Shown piece by piece: positions 56,201 to 63,389 of a stretch of 64,000 nt of DNA. Origin of the DNA: Cyanobacteria bacterium FACHB-471 (lineage in GTDB: Bacteria > Cyanobacteriota > Cyanobacteriia > Elainellales > Elainellaceae); contig JACJOC010000086.1 in the NCBI GenBank assembly GCA_014695345.1, forward strand, positions 247,713-311,712, written 5' to 3'. The notes under the pieces are model-generated. The model saw nothing but the letters and a program-made list of their open reading frames with translations. It did no database searches and was not told where the DNA came from. Numbering within the stretch: the stretch's first letter is position 1; every line of letters starts with the position of its first letter. Position numbers and translations under genes: made by a program.

Positions 56201-58167
56201 CCAGGACCACTCGCCTGACGAATCTGGAGCCGTTCCCCGTTCCAGGCGATCGCACTAGTGATGGGACGATTGAGCGGGCCAAGTCCTTCCGAAAAGTTGA
56301 CCTGACCCTCTGCCCGAACGCCCGCCGGATTCAGCGCATCCAGGCTACCCGACAGCGTCAAGTTGCCGCTAAATAGCCCCTGCAACTGGTCAGAGAACTG
56401 GCTTAACCGAATGCCTGCCCCTCTCACCGCCGCCTGCCAGCGTCCCTCAGAAACGGAGCCAGTGCCCGTGACCGTGCCGCCTGCTACCTGAAGCACGGTA
56501 TCGCGAAACTGAAGTCCGCCACCCGCATACAAAATTTCGCCCTGACCGGGATAGGTTGCACCAGGGGCACGCCAATCGATCACCGCCTGAAAATCTCCTA
56601 GCGGTCCAAAGACCTGCACATCAGCGCCAACTGGTCCAACCGTAAAGTTGGAAGAAGTCGCGCCATAGGAACGAGCGAGTGCATCTCCCGGCAAATCTCT
56701 GCCTTCAAAATCAAACACCAGTCCGCCATTGTCGCCAAAGGCAATTTCGCCATTGCCGCTGACCGAGCCGCCATCGGCAGGAGTCGCCTGAATTTGGGTG
56801 AAGGTCAGTGCTTGGGGTGTGACGCTAAATTCGGCACGGACTGCTGATAGGTCAACTCGATCAACCCTAGCGACCGTCCGATTGACGGCAACGCCATTCA
56901 GTTGCGGCTTGTCAATCGGGCCGACGAGGTTAAGGTCAGCTCTGAAATTGCCTGAAGTGGCGATCGGAAACTCCAAATCAAAGGTTTCCAGTACGTCCTT
57001 AGCGCTAGCCGACTCTACCTGAGCGGTAATGTCATAGCCCTCCTGAGTGTGCAAACTGCCGCCGACTCGCGCCGGAACTTGCCCATACAGCGTTTCAATG
57101 TCCTCCAGCGCCACTCGCTGTCCCTCAAACCGCAGTCCCCCGTCCGCTTCGCTGAATTGGTTGGGAACGCCGGGGATCTCCATCGTCACGTCGCGAAATC
57201 GAGCTGCCCCAAATAGCTCAATCGGTTGGTCTGCCCGAAACTGAACTTCTAAATTGCCGCCCAGTCGTCCTGCCCGAAACCGCAAGGGCAAGGGCAAGAG
57301 CGCCCCAACATCGGTGGCTAATAGCTCCTGACCCTGCACCACTAAATTGGTTGCCTGATCTGGCACCAGCGTTTCACCATCAAGCTGGAGTGTACCGCCG
57401 GAGGCAATTTGTCCGGTTAGCTCATAGGCAATGCGATCGTTGTTGTCATAAAAGCTGGCAACCCCGTTCAGATTCTCAACCGTTACCAAAGTTGGAGTGG
57501 TAACCGCTTCTTCCGCAGCCTGCTCATCTCTGGCAGTGTCACGTGTTGCAGCGTCGTCATCCGAACCCTCGGCGGCTTCAACTTCTTCTTCGATCTCTGG
57601 TTCAACAATTTCAGGCTCAGGCGCTAGCACCAGCTTGGCGTTTTGCCAGCGAATCGTTTCTAGCTCGGTTTTGAGTCCCCCTTCGCCTTCCTGGGTCCGA
57701 ATCTGGGTACCAATCCAGCGACCGTCCGGTGCAGAGTCTACATAGACATCGGGACGGATCAGAGTAATGTTTAGCCCTAGCCTGCGGTCTAACAGCACGG
57801 GAAGCAGACTAAAGCCAACATCGACTGCCTCTACCGAAATCTGATCTGCATCAGTCTCAGTAGGGGGCATAGAGGACGGTCCAAAGCGAATTCCGTTGAA
57901 CGAAACGCTCTCGACCTCTCCTAAATCGACTGGACGATTAAGCGTCTGGGTGAGATTTTGCTCGACCAGGGGAGACAGGCGCTCTTGAATAAAAATCCAG
58001 ACCCACCATGCCCCGACTGCCCCACCGACAACGGCAATGCTGCTGAACAATAAGGTCGTGCGAAACAAGAACCTCCGCAAACGACGATTTCTTCTAGGTG
58101 GAGTCGGTTCTGGGGTGGGTTGTGGAGTGGGTTCAGGTTCATGACCTGAATTCGGCGAATTCGTCAT
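53269..58167 (-). CDS. TamB-like translocation/assembly protein (DUF490)
   Basis: 1632 residues. A proline-rich cytoplasmic start leads to one membrane anchor at about 30-53 (FLFRTTLLFSSIAVVGGAVGAWWVWIF), then a very long repetitive beta-rich periplasmic part of AsmA/TamB type, for example LNRPVDLGEVESVSFNGIRFG. The C-terminal DUF490 domain follows: TSSPSRGENEIIALIGGGFVDTLG ... SDFRLFPTT ... LGVNITGDLSASVLRILTAQEPTQFGLRYRLSDEFLLRGSTNLDDDSRVILEYETRF. The family bridges inner and outer membranes for lipid or protein transport; in cyanobacteria homologues are near-essential and related to Tic236. It is transcribed alone; an Omp85 partner is not adjacent. Confidence 0.93.
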   Translation of the reverse strand: MTNSPNSGHEPEPTPQPTPEPTPPRRNRRLRRFLFRTTLLFSSIAVVGGAVGAWWVWIFIQERLSPLVEQNLTQTLNRPVDLGEVESVSFNGIRFGPSSMPPTETDADQISVEAVDVGFSLLPVLLDRRLGLNITLIRPDVYVDSAPDGRWIGTQIRTQEGEGGLKTELETIRWQNAKLVLAPEPEIVEPEIEEEVEAAEGSDDDAATRDTARDEQAAEEAVTTPTLVTVENLNGVASFYDNNDRIAYELTGQIASGGTLQLDGETLVPDQATNLVVQGQELLATDVGALLPLPLRFRAGRLGGNLEVQFRADQPIELFGAARFRDVTMEIPGVPNQFSEADGGLRFEGQRVALEDIETLYGQVPARVGGSLHTQEGYDITAQVESASAKDVLETFDLEFPIATSGNFRADLNLVGPIDKPQLNGVAVNRTVARVDRVDLSAVRAEFSVTPQALTFTQIQATPADGGSVSGNGEIAFGDNGGLVFDFEGRDLPGDALARSYGATSSNFTVGPVGADVQVFGPLGDFQAVIDWRAPGATYPGQGEILYAGGGLQFRDTVLQVAGGTVTGTGSVSEGRWQAAVRGAGIRLSQFSDQLQGLFSGNLTLSGSLDALNPAGVRAEGQVNFSEGLGPLNRPITSAIAWNGERLQIRQASGPGFSANGFIAARLQGAGAPAVSNIDLNVQLQDYNLAALPVQTPQNIQVAGLADFAGRITGTPAALNVVGRTGLNNFVLNGVAFDPVLSGDVRYAGGQGLRLDLRGNQDRIAVALDGNNRPISFFVQRDQAIAQGRREGDRLLANLERFPLEILNLTPAATVGLGEVGGELTGNLDINLNTYATVGEVAIARPALGYLRADSFAGRIRYANGVASLTGGELLRGGSRYLITGNVDQNAGSQFEGQIIADQGTVQDILETLQIFELADFSRGIAPPTYGNASAVAPIPISVPDEPLITQLRRFSEIVALRDQQIEQREAASILPDLSELEGTFTAELNLSGSPQTGVALDFNLLGEGWTWENYDIDRVIVDGTFAEGVLTLLPLRLESDEALLAFSGQVGGEQQSGQLRAENIPVAALRDLFEIPVDVEGGLDATATLAGSLGNPQVLGEFSLNNGSINDTPVQEARTVFGYNDARLNFDGRVVVSEPEPLTIAGSIPYALPFMDVESDDKSIRLDVDVRDEGLALLNLFTDQVAWEGGEGFVSLEVDGTLKEPIATGIAQFDGATFSARALPDPLTDVRGRVEFNGSRIQVASLQGQLSNGQVTAQGIIPIFNPFDTEFVPGTSTPANPLVVTLDQLALNFKGLYNGGVDGQVTVRGSAIAPVIGGEIRLANGRVSLAGSGQEAAATPVVTEEPAEEGFTSPPRLDDLRIVLGDRLLVTREPLLNFVATGELNIDGTLDDLRPDGTISLRSGQVNLFTTQFNLARGYEQTATFDPNRGLDPFLNVRLVASVPEITRTPITTTSPFVSSEIADTSSVTTFGAVETVQIQASVVGPASQLFDNLELTSSPSRGENEIIALIGGGFVDTLGRGDTTLAIANLAGSALLTNVQNLVSDALGLSDFRLFPTTLTSEENESTFGLAAELGVNITGDLSASVLRILTAQEPTQFGLRYRLSDEFLLRGSTNLDDDSRVILEYETRF

Positions 58168-58478
58168 GTCGTTCTTGGGGGATGACCAGGTGTCTAAGAC
58201 TCAACGGTTGATGGCGAAAAAGGCTGCATCGCTGACGGACAAACGGGCAATAAAACCTAGTGCTGAGAAATACAGGGAAACTTTACAGACTCAACCAGAA
58301 TGCTGCCAAAGACAGAATAACGGAGGAGCCAACTATTTCCACAGATCAGGTTGTACTTTTTCAGGAAGTTATTTGCGTCGTTCGGAATGAAGCTGCACCG
58401 AGTTGAAGCATCCCTGCTTGAAGTCATGCAGTCTTGGTAGAGGGCTTGAGAGGAGCTGAGAGGTAAACAAGATCCTCT

Positions 58479-58550
58479 GTAAGGGTGTAGCATTCGGCAG
58501 GTCAATCCTAGAGAGCCGGGATTTCTTGCCCGAATGTCTATGACCCCTAC
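58479..58550. repeat. Diverged GTAGGGGCGAAGCATTCGG-family repeat
   Basis: The left arm GTAAGGGTGTAGCATTCGG is at 58479-58497. The right arm CCGAATGTC-TATGACCCCTAC is at 58530-58550. The arms pair with several mismatches, so this is a decayed copy. Confidence 0.7.
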
Positions 58551-58687
58551 GTATTCTTGGGCTCAAGGTTGGACTTCTTAAACGTTCCTTGAACGAGTGG
58601 ATCTAATAGGTATCGCCAAATTAAGTTGCATTTTGGGGAAGAGAAGTTGTTTTTCTGAATCTCAGAATTGCGGGTTGAAGAACCTGC

Positions 58688-58758
58688 GTAGGCTGGGTTG
58701 AAGAATGAAACCCAAGGTTCCAGGGATGTTGGGTTTTGCAAAACTCCACCCAACCTAC
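58688..58758. repeat. GTTGGGTT-family palindromic repeat
   Basis: Begins GTAGGCTGGGTTGAAG and ends CACCCAACCTAC, with inner AAACCCAAGG and TGTTGGGTTTT. It is similar in layout to 35241-35315. Confidence 0.75.
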
Positions 58759-59013
58759 AAATTTCTGAATCTAATCTGAGGGGCGATCGCTCAATCAGTC
58801 ACGATTTACGGTAGATTAAGCCAGCAGTACGAACATTGAGACAGGCATCTTAGACGTTGAGACGTGTATCTTAACAGGTCTGCAAGTCCTAATTTGCTAC
58901 GTTTCTAAACCAGAAACAACTGATCCCCACTTGATGGACGAACATAGATAAACGAATGAAATCTTGGCTCAGAAGTTTCAAATTCAGTTAGTTCTAACCA
59001 AGCTTAAAGATCT

Positions 59014-59412
59014 ATGCAAGTTTTTGTGTTACTTTACAACGCCGGAACAGAAAACGAAGGCATCCACACGCTAAAGATTGGCGATCGCAATGTCGTTCTC
59101 ATGTTTGAGACGGAGGACGATGCCACCCGCTACGCCATGATGCTAGAGGCGCAGGACTTTGGCAGTCCCGATGTGGAAGGTCTAGAGGCTGAAGAAGTCG
59201 AAGAGTTTTGCCAGAGCGCCGGGTACGAATCTAAACTGGTGCCCGACGGCTCGCTCGCCGTTCCCCCCGAAACCAATGTAGACAGCCCCGACTGGCGACC
59301 TGAGGCGGACCCTCCCGAACTCTCTGAGCCGGGAACGAGCGCTTCTGAGAAGCCAGAATTCTCCAATTCTGAACTAGACCGAATTCGCCGTCAGCTAGAA
59401 GGACTGCTGTAG
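59014..59412 (+). CDS. DUF3110 protein
   Basis: 132 residues. The conserved part is MQVFVLLYNAGTENEGIHTLKIGDRNVVLMFETEDDATRYAMMLEAQDF, followed by VEEFCQSAGYESKLVPDGSLAVPPETNVDSPDW. This family is found in cyanobacteria and plants and has no established function. The acidic C-terminus (EADPPELSEPGTSASEKPE) looks disordered. The stop is three bases before the murQ start, so the two are translationally coupled. Confidence 0.9.
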   Translation: MQVFVLLYNAGTENEGIHTLKIGDRNVVLMFETEDDATRYAMMLEAQDFGSPDVEGLEAEEVEEFCQSAGYESKLVPDGSLAVPPETNVDSPDWRPEADPPELSEPGTSASEKPEFSNSELDRIRRQLEGLL

Positions 59413-59415
59413 TTC

Positions 59416-60351
59416 ATGCAGGAATCTGTGCCGGACATTGAACCGACCCACGAGCGGGGGCACTTGCTGACCGAGCAAAGCAACCCTAATAGCCAAAATC
59501 TTGACCAGCTTAGCAGCCTGGAGCTAGTCGATCTGTTTAACCGGGAAGATGCCCAGGTGATTGAGGCGATCGCCGCTGCCCGTGAACCCCTGGCGGCTGC
59601 CATCGACCACACCGCTGAAGCATTACGTCAGGGTGGAAGGCTGTTTTACATCGGTGCAGGCACCAGCGGTCGACTGGGCGTGTTGGATGCCGCAGAGTGC
59701 CCTCCTACTTTTTGCACCCCGCCAGAGCTAGTGCAGGGGATTATTGCAGGTGGTGCAGGGGCACTCGTTCGCAGTTCCGAAGGGCTAGAGGATCTTGCAG
59801 AAGATGGCGCAGCGGCGATCGCCCATCACCAAATTCACGACCTGGATGTCGTTGTCGGCATCACCGCTGGCGGCACCACCCCTTACGTGCATGGCGCACT
59901 GCAAGCCGCCCGTCAGCGCGGAGCCACCACCATCTTCATCGCCTGTGTGCCCGCTGAGCAGGTCAGCGCTGGGGTAGACATCGACATTCGCCTGCTGGTC
60001 GGCGCTGAAATTTTGGCTGGCTCCACTCGGCTCAAAGCCGGAACCGTCACCAAACTCGCCCTCAATACCCTCTCAACCGGAGTTATGGTGAAGCTGGGCA
60101 AAGTCTACGGCAATCGCATGGTTGATGTCGCTGTCACCAATCGCAAGCTGCACGACCGAGCGATGCGAATGATCCAAGACCTGACCGGTTTGAACCGCGA
60201 AGCCGCCGCCGTCCTGCTAGAGAAGAGCGATCGCCGGGTCAAGCTAGCCCTGCTGATGCACTGGGCAGGAGTTAGCGCGGAAGAGGGCGATCGTCTCCTG
60301 TCAACCCACCAGGGCAACTTGCGTCAGGCTCTACAAAGTAAGACGGCTTAG
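59416..60351 (+). CDS. murQ: N-acetylmuramic acid 6-phosphate etherase
   Basis: Cleaves the lactyl ether of MurNAc-6-phosphate to give GlcNAc-6-phosphate during recycling of cell-wall sugars. 311 residues, typical length, SIS-domain enzyme. Motifs: LTEQSNPNSQNLDQLSSLELVDLFNREDAQVIEAI at the start, GGRLFYIGAGTSGRLGVLDAAECPPTFCTPPELVQGIIAGG, VVGITAGGTTPYVHGAL, TKLALNTLSTGVMVKLGKVYGNRMVDVAVTNRKLHDRAMRMI and a C-terminal UBA-like tail. The dipeptide epimerase at the other end of the window belongs to the same recycling theme but is not linked. Confidence 0.96.
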   Translation: MQESVPDIEPTHERGHLLTEQSNPNSQNLDQLSSLELVDLFNREDAQVIEAIAAAREPLAAAIDHTAEALRQGGRLFYIGAGTSGRLGVLDAAECPPTFCTPPELVQGIIAGGAGALVRSSEGLEDLAEDGAAAIAHHQIHDLDVVVGITAGGTTPYVHGALQAARQRGATTIFIACVPAEQVSAGVDIDIRLLVGAEILAGSTRLKAGTVTKLALNTLSTGVMVKLGKVYGNRMVDVAVTNRKLHDRAMRMIQDLTGLNREAAAVLLEKSDRRVKLALLMHWAGVSAEEGDRLLSTHQGNLRQALQSKTA

Positions 60352-60413
60352 GTTCCTGTCCCCTTGAATAGGTTATGGAAATCAAGAAAACCATGCGCCT
60401 AAGTTAACCCCCC

Positions 60414-60485
60414 GTAGGGGCTTAGCATTCGGCAGACATCCCCTGCGATCGCCCCCAAATTTCTGCCCGAATGCTACGCCCTCAC
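60414..60485. repeat. Diverged GTAGGGGCGAAGCATTCGG-family repeat
   Basis: The left arm GTAGGGGCTTAGCATTCGG starts at 60414, and the right arm CCGAATGCTACGCCCTCAC ends at 60485. It lies 62 bases after the murQ stop. Confidence 0.75.
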
Positions 60486-60641
60486 AGAAAATACTCGCTA
60501 CTGCACAATCCCCCTCCTAGCCCCCCTGCTGAGATAGCGAAAGTTTCACGGGCATTAGCGTCCTGACCTTCAGGTTTATGGCGATCGCCATCTTCTAGCG
60601 AACCGCCTCACACCAAACTTGCACCAACCAATCCTCAACTC

Positions 60642-60704
60642 CTGCTGCCGAATCGTTGCCGACCATCGCCGAACCATTCCCGACTGCTGCCGAATCGTTC
60701 CTGA
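60642..60704. repeat. Three 21-base direct repeats
   Basis: Three consecutive units resembling CTGCTGCCGAATCGTTGCCGA; the middle one is diverged (CATCGCCGAACCATTCCCGA). No coding role was recognised. Confidence 0.6.
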
Positions 60705-60719
60705 TTGCAGTTTCTTTGT

Positions 60720-60791
60720 GTACGGGCGAAGCGTTCGGCAGGGAAATTGTGATTGAGTTGCAAGCTTTGTGTCCGGACGCTTCGCCCCTAC
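60720..60791. repeat. Diverged GTAGGGGCGAAGCATTCGG-family repeat
   Basis: The left arm GTACGGGCGAAGCGTTCGG is at 60720-60738. The right arm CCGGACGCTTCGCCCCTAC is at 60773-60791. Confidence 0.75.
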
Positions 60792-60811
60792 CCCCGATCG
60801 CCCCGGTGAGA

Positions 60812-60919
60812 CTAGCGTGAGGAGCGATCGCGCAACACCAGCACCATAAAAACAATCCCAGTTAAAGCGACAGAAACCGCTAGAGCAGTCAGCAGAGAAA
60901 GCGACGGTAAGGCATCCAT
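60812..60919 (-). CDS. Candidate 35-residue single-span membrane protein
   Basis: The frame from ATG 60919 to TAG 60812 encodes MDALPSLSLLTALAVSVALT, then GIVFMVLVLRDRSSR. It has one hydrophobic helix of about 22 residues with a short charged C-terminus, the shape of small photosynthetic or NDH subunits, but it matches none that I can name. AGGGGA stands about 10 bases before the ATG. The spacer is otherwise full of repeats, and the frame ends just outside one of them. It could also be chance. Confidence 0.4.
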   Translation of the reverse strand: MDALPSLSLLTALAVSVALTGIVFMVLVLRDRSSR

Positions 60920-61027
60920 GAGACAATCGTTCCCCTAAGTACAGCACTTGCATTCTAAAGCCCAAGTCCTCAAACTCACTTGTGGCATCGCTGAACGTAG
61001 ATCAACTCACTAAGTATCCATTTCAAC

Positions 61028-61057
61028 TGTAGGGGCGTTTCGCGAAACGCCCCTACA
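61028..61057. repeat. Perfect 30-bp palindrome (GGGCGTTTCG/CGAAACGCCC family)
   Basis: Two exact 15-base arms, TGTAGGGGCGTTTCG and its reverse complement, meet without a loop. The flanks (GTATCCATTT at about 61013, ATCCATGCATCAAACTAGCA after the palindrome) match those of the copy at 18449-18476. It sits 42 bases downstream of the NACHT stop. Confidence 0.85.
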
Positions 61058-61098
61058 AGATCCATGCATCAAACTAGCAATGCCTGCTCGTCCTGCCT

Positions 61099-62922
61099 TT
61101 AAGCCCGTAGCATCTGCGCCTCAAGCGCCTCTCGTGCTGCTGTAGACACCCGAACAGCAGACTGTCTACACTTTACTAGGAGAAGATTAGCATTTAGATA
61201 TACGATGAGTGACTTTACCTCAGTCTCGGACAGATTAACTAGCTCTGGACTGAGATACAGAACATCAAGCCAGAGCTTCTGAAGTCCTTTAGTCAAGTTA
61301 GGGACTTCTTCCCAAGACGGCTTCCGGTTCAAGATCCGTGCTCTCAAAGCTTCTAATTTAACAACCAGACTTTTCAAGTTCACGTTCTTGAAGATGTTGC
61401 TGTGATCGAGGGCAAGGGCGAGGTTGCGCTCTAGGTCAAGCGCGAGGTTGAGGTCGAAAGCGCGGACACGGGCACGGTTACGGGCGTGGACGCGGTCGAG
61501 CGTGTGGTCGAGCGTGTGGTCGAGGTCGAGCGCGAGGTCGAGCGTGCGGGCAAGGAGACGGTCGCGCTCGCGGACAAGAGTGAGGTCGAAGACAAGATGG
61601 ATTGCAACAGCACGTTTAGCAACAGAGTTACAAGTTCCTTCTGTCCCCGTTGTTATCTTGTCGGCCCAAAGCAGTAACTCTTGCATTTTTGGAGTGAGAT
61701 AAGTCTGAGCCTGTTGCTGCATTTTTAGGAGCAAACTATCTGCTGTTTTCAACCCAGCTAGCAGCAGAAACACTTCTCGCCAGCGCTCATCACTCAAGTG
61801 ATCAACCACCAACTGCTCAACCTGGTGATGGTCTTCCACAATATATTGAGCCGTCAAAAACTCCTGGAGCGTCAGGTGAGAAAACGAGTAAATTCCCTCT
61901 GCCCGCTTCACTAGCACCCCATGCTGAACTTCAATAGATTCGAGTACTGCTGCCCCATCAATAAACTTCTCATCCGGCAACATATCCTTAAGCGATCGCT
62001 CAATCTGCTCCACCACTTCCCGCTTCGAGAGAAACAAACGGTCTTCCTTAAACGCTTCGTAAGCGATCTCCGACAGCATCAACTCCTTGCGCTTAGTGTC
62101 TAACCCTTTGTAAAAACTGTCTCGCGGCAGTTCCTTCTCAGCCGCCCATTCCTCTAGCAGCACCCGCAGCGCTCGTTCATAGAGAGTGGCGCGATTCGTT
62201 GGAAACTGTCCTGCCCGTTGATACAGCAGACAGGCTAGAGTCAGCAGCAGCGGCGTATGTGTTAGCTCCTTTGCGGCGGCATACTCAGCACTGGTTAACT
62301 TCTCCCAGCATTCTTGCCCTAGCTTCGGCTGACTGTGAAACCAGTAGGTGATGAAAGCTTGAATCTGCTCATCGTCAAAGTCGGCGATCGCCACATCCGT
62401 AAACCGCCGAAAGTTGTGACGATAAGCCGCAACCCGGCACGACGCAATGAAACGGTTTTTGTCATGAAGGTCTACAAAATCCTGAATTTTCGTGATCGCA
62501 TCACTCATGCGATCAGTGGGCACTTCGTCTAACCCATCCAGCAGAATCAGAAGCCTGCCCTGCTCTAGCATCGTGTTGGTAAACCGCTCATAGTCAGGAA
62601 AGCCGCAGGTGGCGAACTCGTGGGCGATCGCACTCCGAATATCAATCTCCCCAGCCCGAAATAGCTTCAATTCCACAAAGACGGGCAGACATGGGTGATG
62701 AAATCCTTCTCTCCGCCTTCCCTTCAGGGCTTCCAGTCCCATTTTTCTAAGGAAAGTCGATTTCCCCATCCCCGGACCACCCAACACCATCAAATATTGC
62801 TTCTGATTCGCAATGGTTAACCCTGGCTGCTTTGATGGTTCTCTAAACCCAAACTGTCGCCGCTTGCTTTCCCGATACGCCTTCCCTCTGTGACAATATG
62901 AATGAGACACCTGACCACTCAC
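61099..62922 (-). pseudogene. NACHT-domain NTPase, 5' part cut off by an IS3-family insertion
   Basis: NACHT proteins are STAND ATPases; in bacteria many act in anti-phage defence, with an effector domain at the N-terminus. The surviving 590 or so residues show Walker A LMVLGGPGMGKSTFLRKMG, Walker B LLILLDGLDEVP, sensor FIASCRVAAYR, and the helical part (HTPLLLTLACLLYQRAGQFPTNRATLYERALRVLLEEW ... YSFSHLTLQEFLTAQYIVE). A repeat-rich tail follows. The first 12-15 residues (GTG 62922, SGQVSHSYCHR) are encoded by the IS end; family resemblance starts at AYRESKRRQFGFREPSKQPG. The effector domain is absent from the window, so the product is probably non-functional unless read from a promoter in the IS. 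Confidence 0.8.
61400..61590. repeat. Coding low-complexity repeat in the NACHT tail
   Basis: Near-repeats of GTCGAGCGCG / GGTCGAGCGTG encode LDLDHTLDHTLDRVHARNRARVR-type runs alternating Leu-Asp and Arg-Ala pairs. Several 9-18 base units are nearly identical, for example GCGTGTGGTCGA twice around 61500-61520. Confidence 0.75.
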
Positions 62923-62951
62923 AAATTACTGTCTAGTTCAGGTGAACTGCT

Positions 62952-63389
62952 ATGGTTATGCCCTCTCCTTCCTCGTCTACCCCCAATGGTTCTAGCGTGT
63001 CCGGTATGCCAAACCCCGAAGTTTTAGAAAAAGCGCAGCGTCGGATCTACACTGCCGAGTACAAGCTGCGAATTCTTCAGGAAACCGATACCTGTAGCGA
63101 AGGACAAATTGGTGCGATCTTGCGGCGTGAGGGACTGTACTCGTCGCATCTAACCACTTGGCGGCGGCAACGACAAGCTGGACAACTGGCGGCATTGACC
63201 GCCAACAAGCGAGGACGCAAACCCACTCCTGAAAATCCTCTGAGTGCCCAGGTAGAGCGGTTGCGACGGGAGAATGAACGCTTGAGCCAACGACTGCAAC
63301 AAGCCGAGTTGATCATCGACATCCAAAAAAAAGCTTCAGCGATCTTAAACATCACATTGGAGACAAACAACAACGACAACAGCGATTGA
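62952..63389 (+). CDS. IS3-family transposase OrfA (HTH subunit)
   Basis: 145 residues. The HTH reads RRIYTAEYKLRILQETDTCSEGQIGAILRREGLYSSHLTTWRRQR. A leucine-zipper-like coiled coil follows (LSAQVERLRRENERLSQRLQQAELIIDIQKKASAIL), as used for multimerisation in IS3 OrfA. The stop TGA overlaps the OrfB start as TGATG at 63387-63391, which indicates translational coupling rather than the usual -1 frameshift. Confidence 0.93.
   Translation: MVMPSPSSSTPNGSSVSGMPNPEVLEKAQRRIYTAEYKLRILQETDTCSEGQIGAILRREGLYSSHLTTWRRQRQAGQLAALTANKRGRKPTPENPLSAQVERLRRENERLSQRLQQAELIIDIQKKASAILNITLETNNNDNSD

Larger units (their letters stand above)
58168..59013. other. Long spacer with two repeat elements, no gene seen
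   Basis: 846 bases between the divergent TamB-like and DUF3110 genes. It contains the elements 58479-58550 and 58688-58758. The remaining sequence showed no frame with family resemblance, no tRNA-like fold and no clear promoter pair. Confidence 0.5.
60352..60811. other. Spacer with repeat elements
   Basis: Between murQ and the 35-residue frame. It holds two GTAGGGGCG-family copies (60414-60485, 60720-60791) and a 21-base periodic stretch at 60642-60704. No larger gene was noticed. Confidence 0.5.

Noticed and set aside
58166..58753. Several 65-82-codon frames in the TamB/DUF3110 spacer
   Set aside because: They overlap each other and the palindromic repeats, and none shows domain-like composition.
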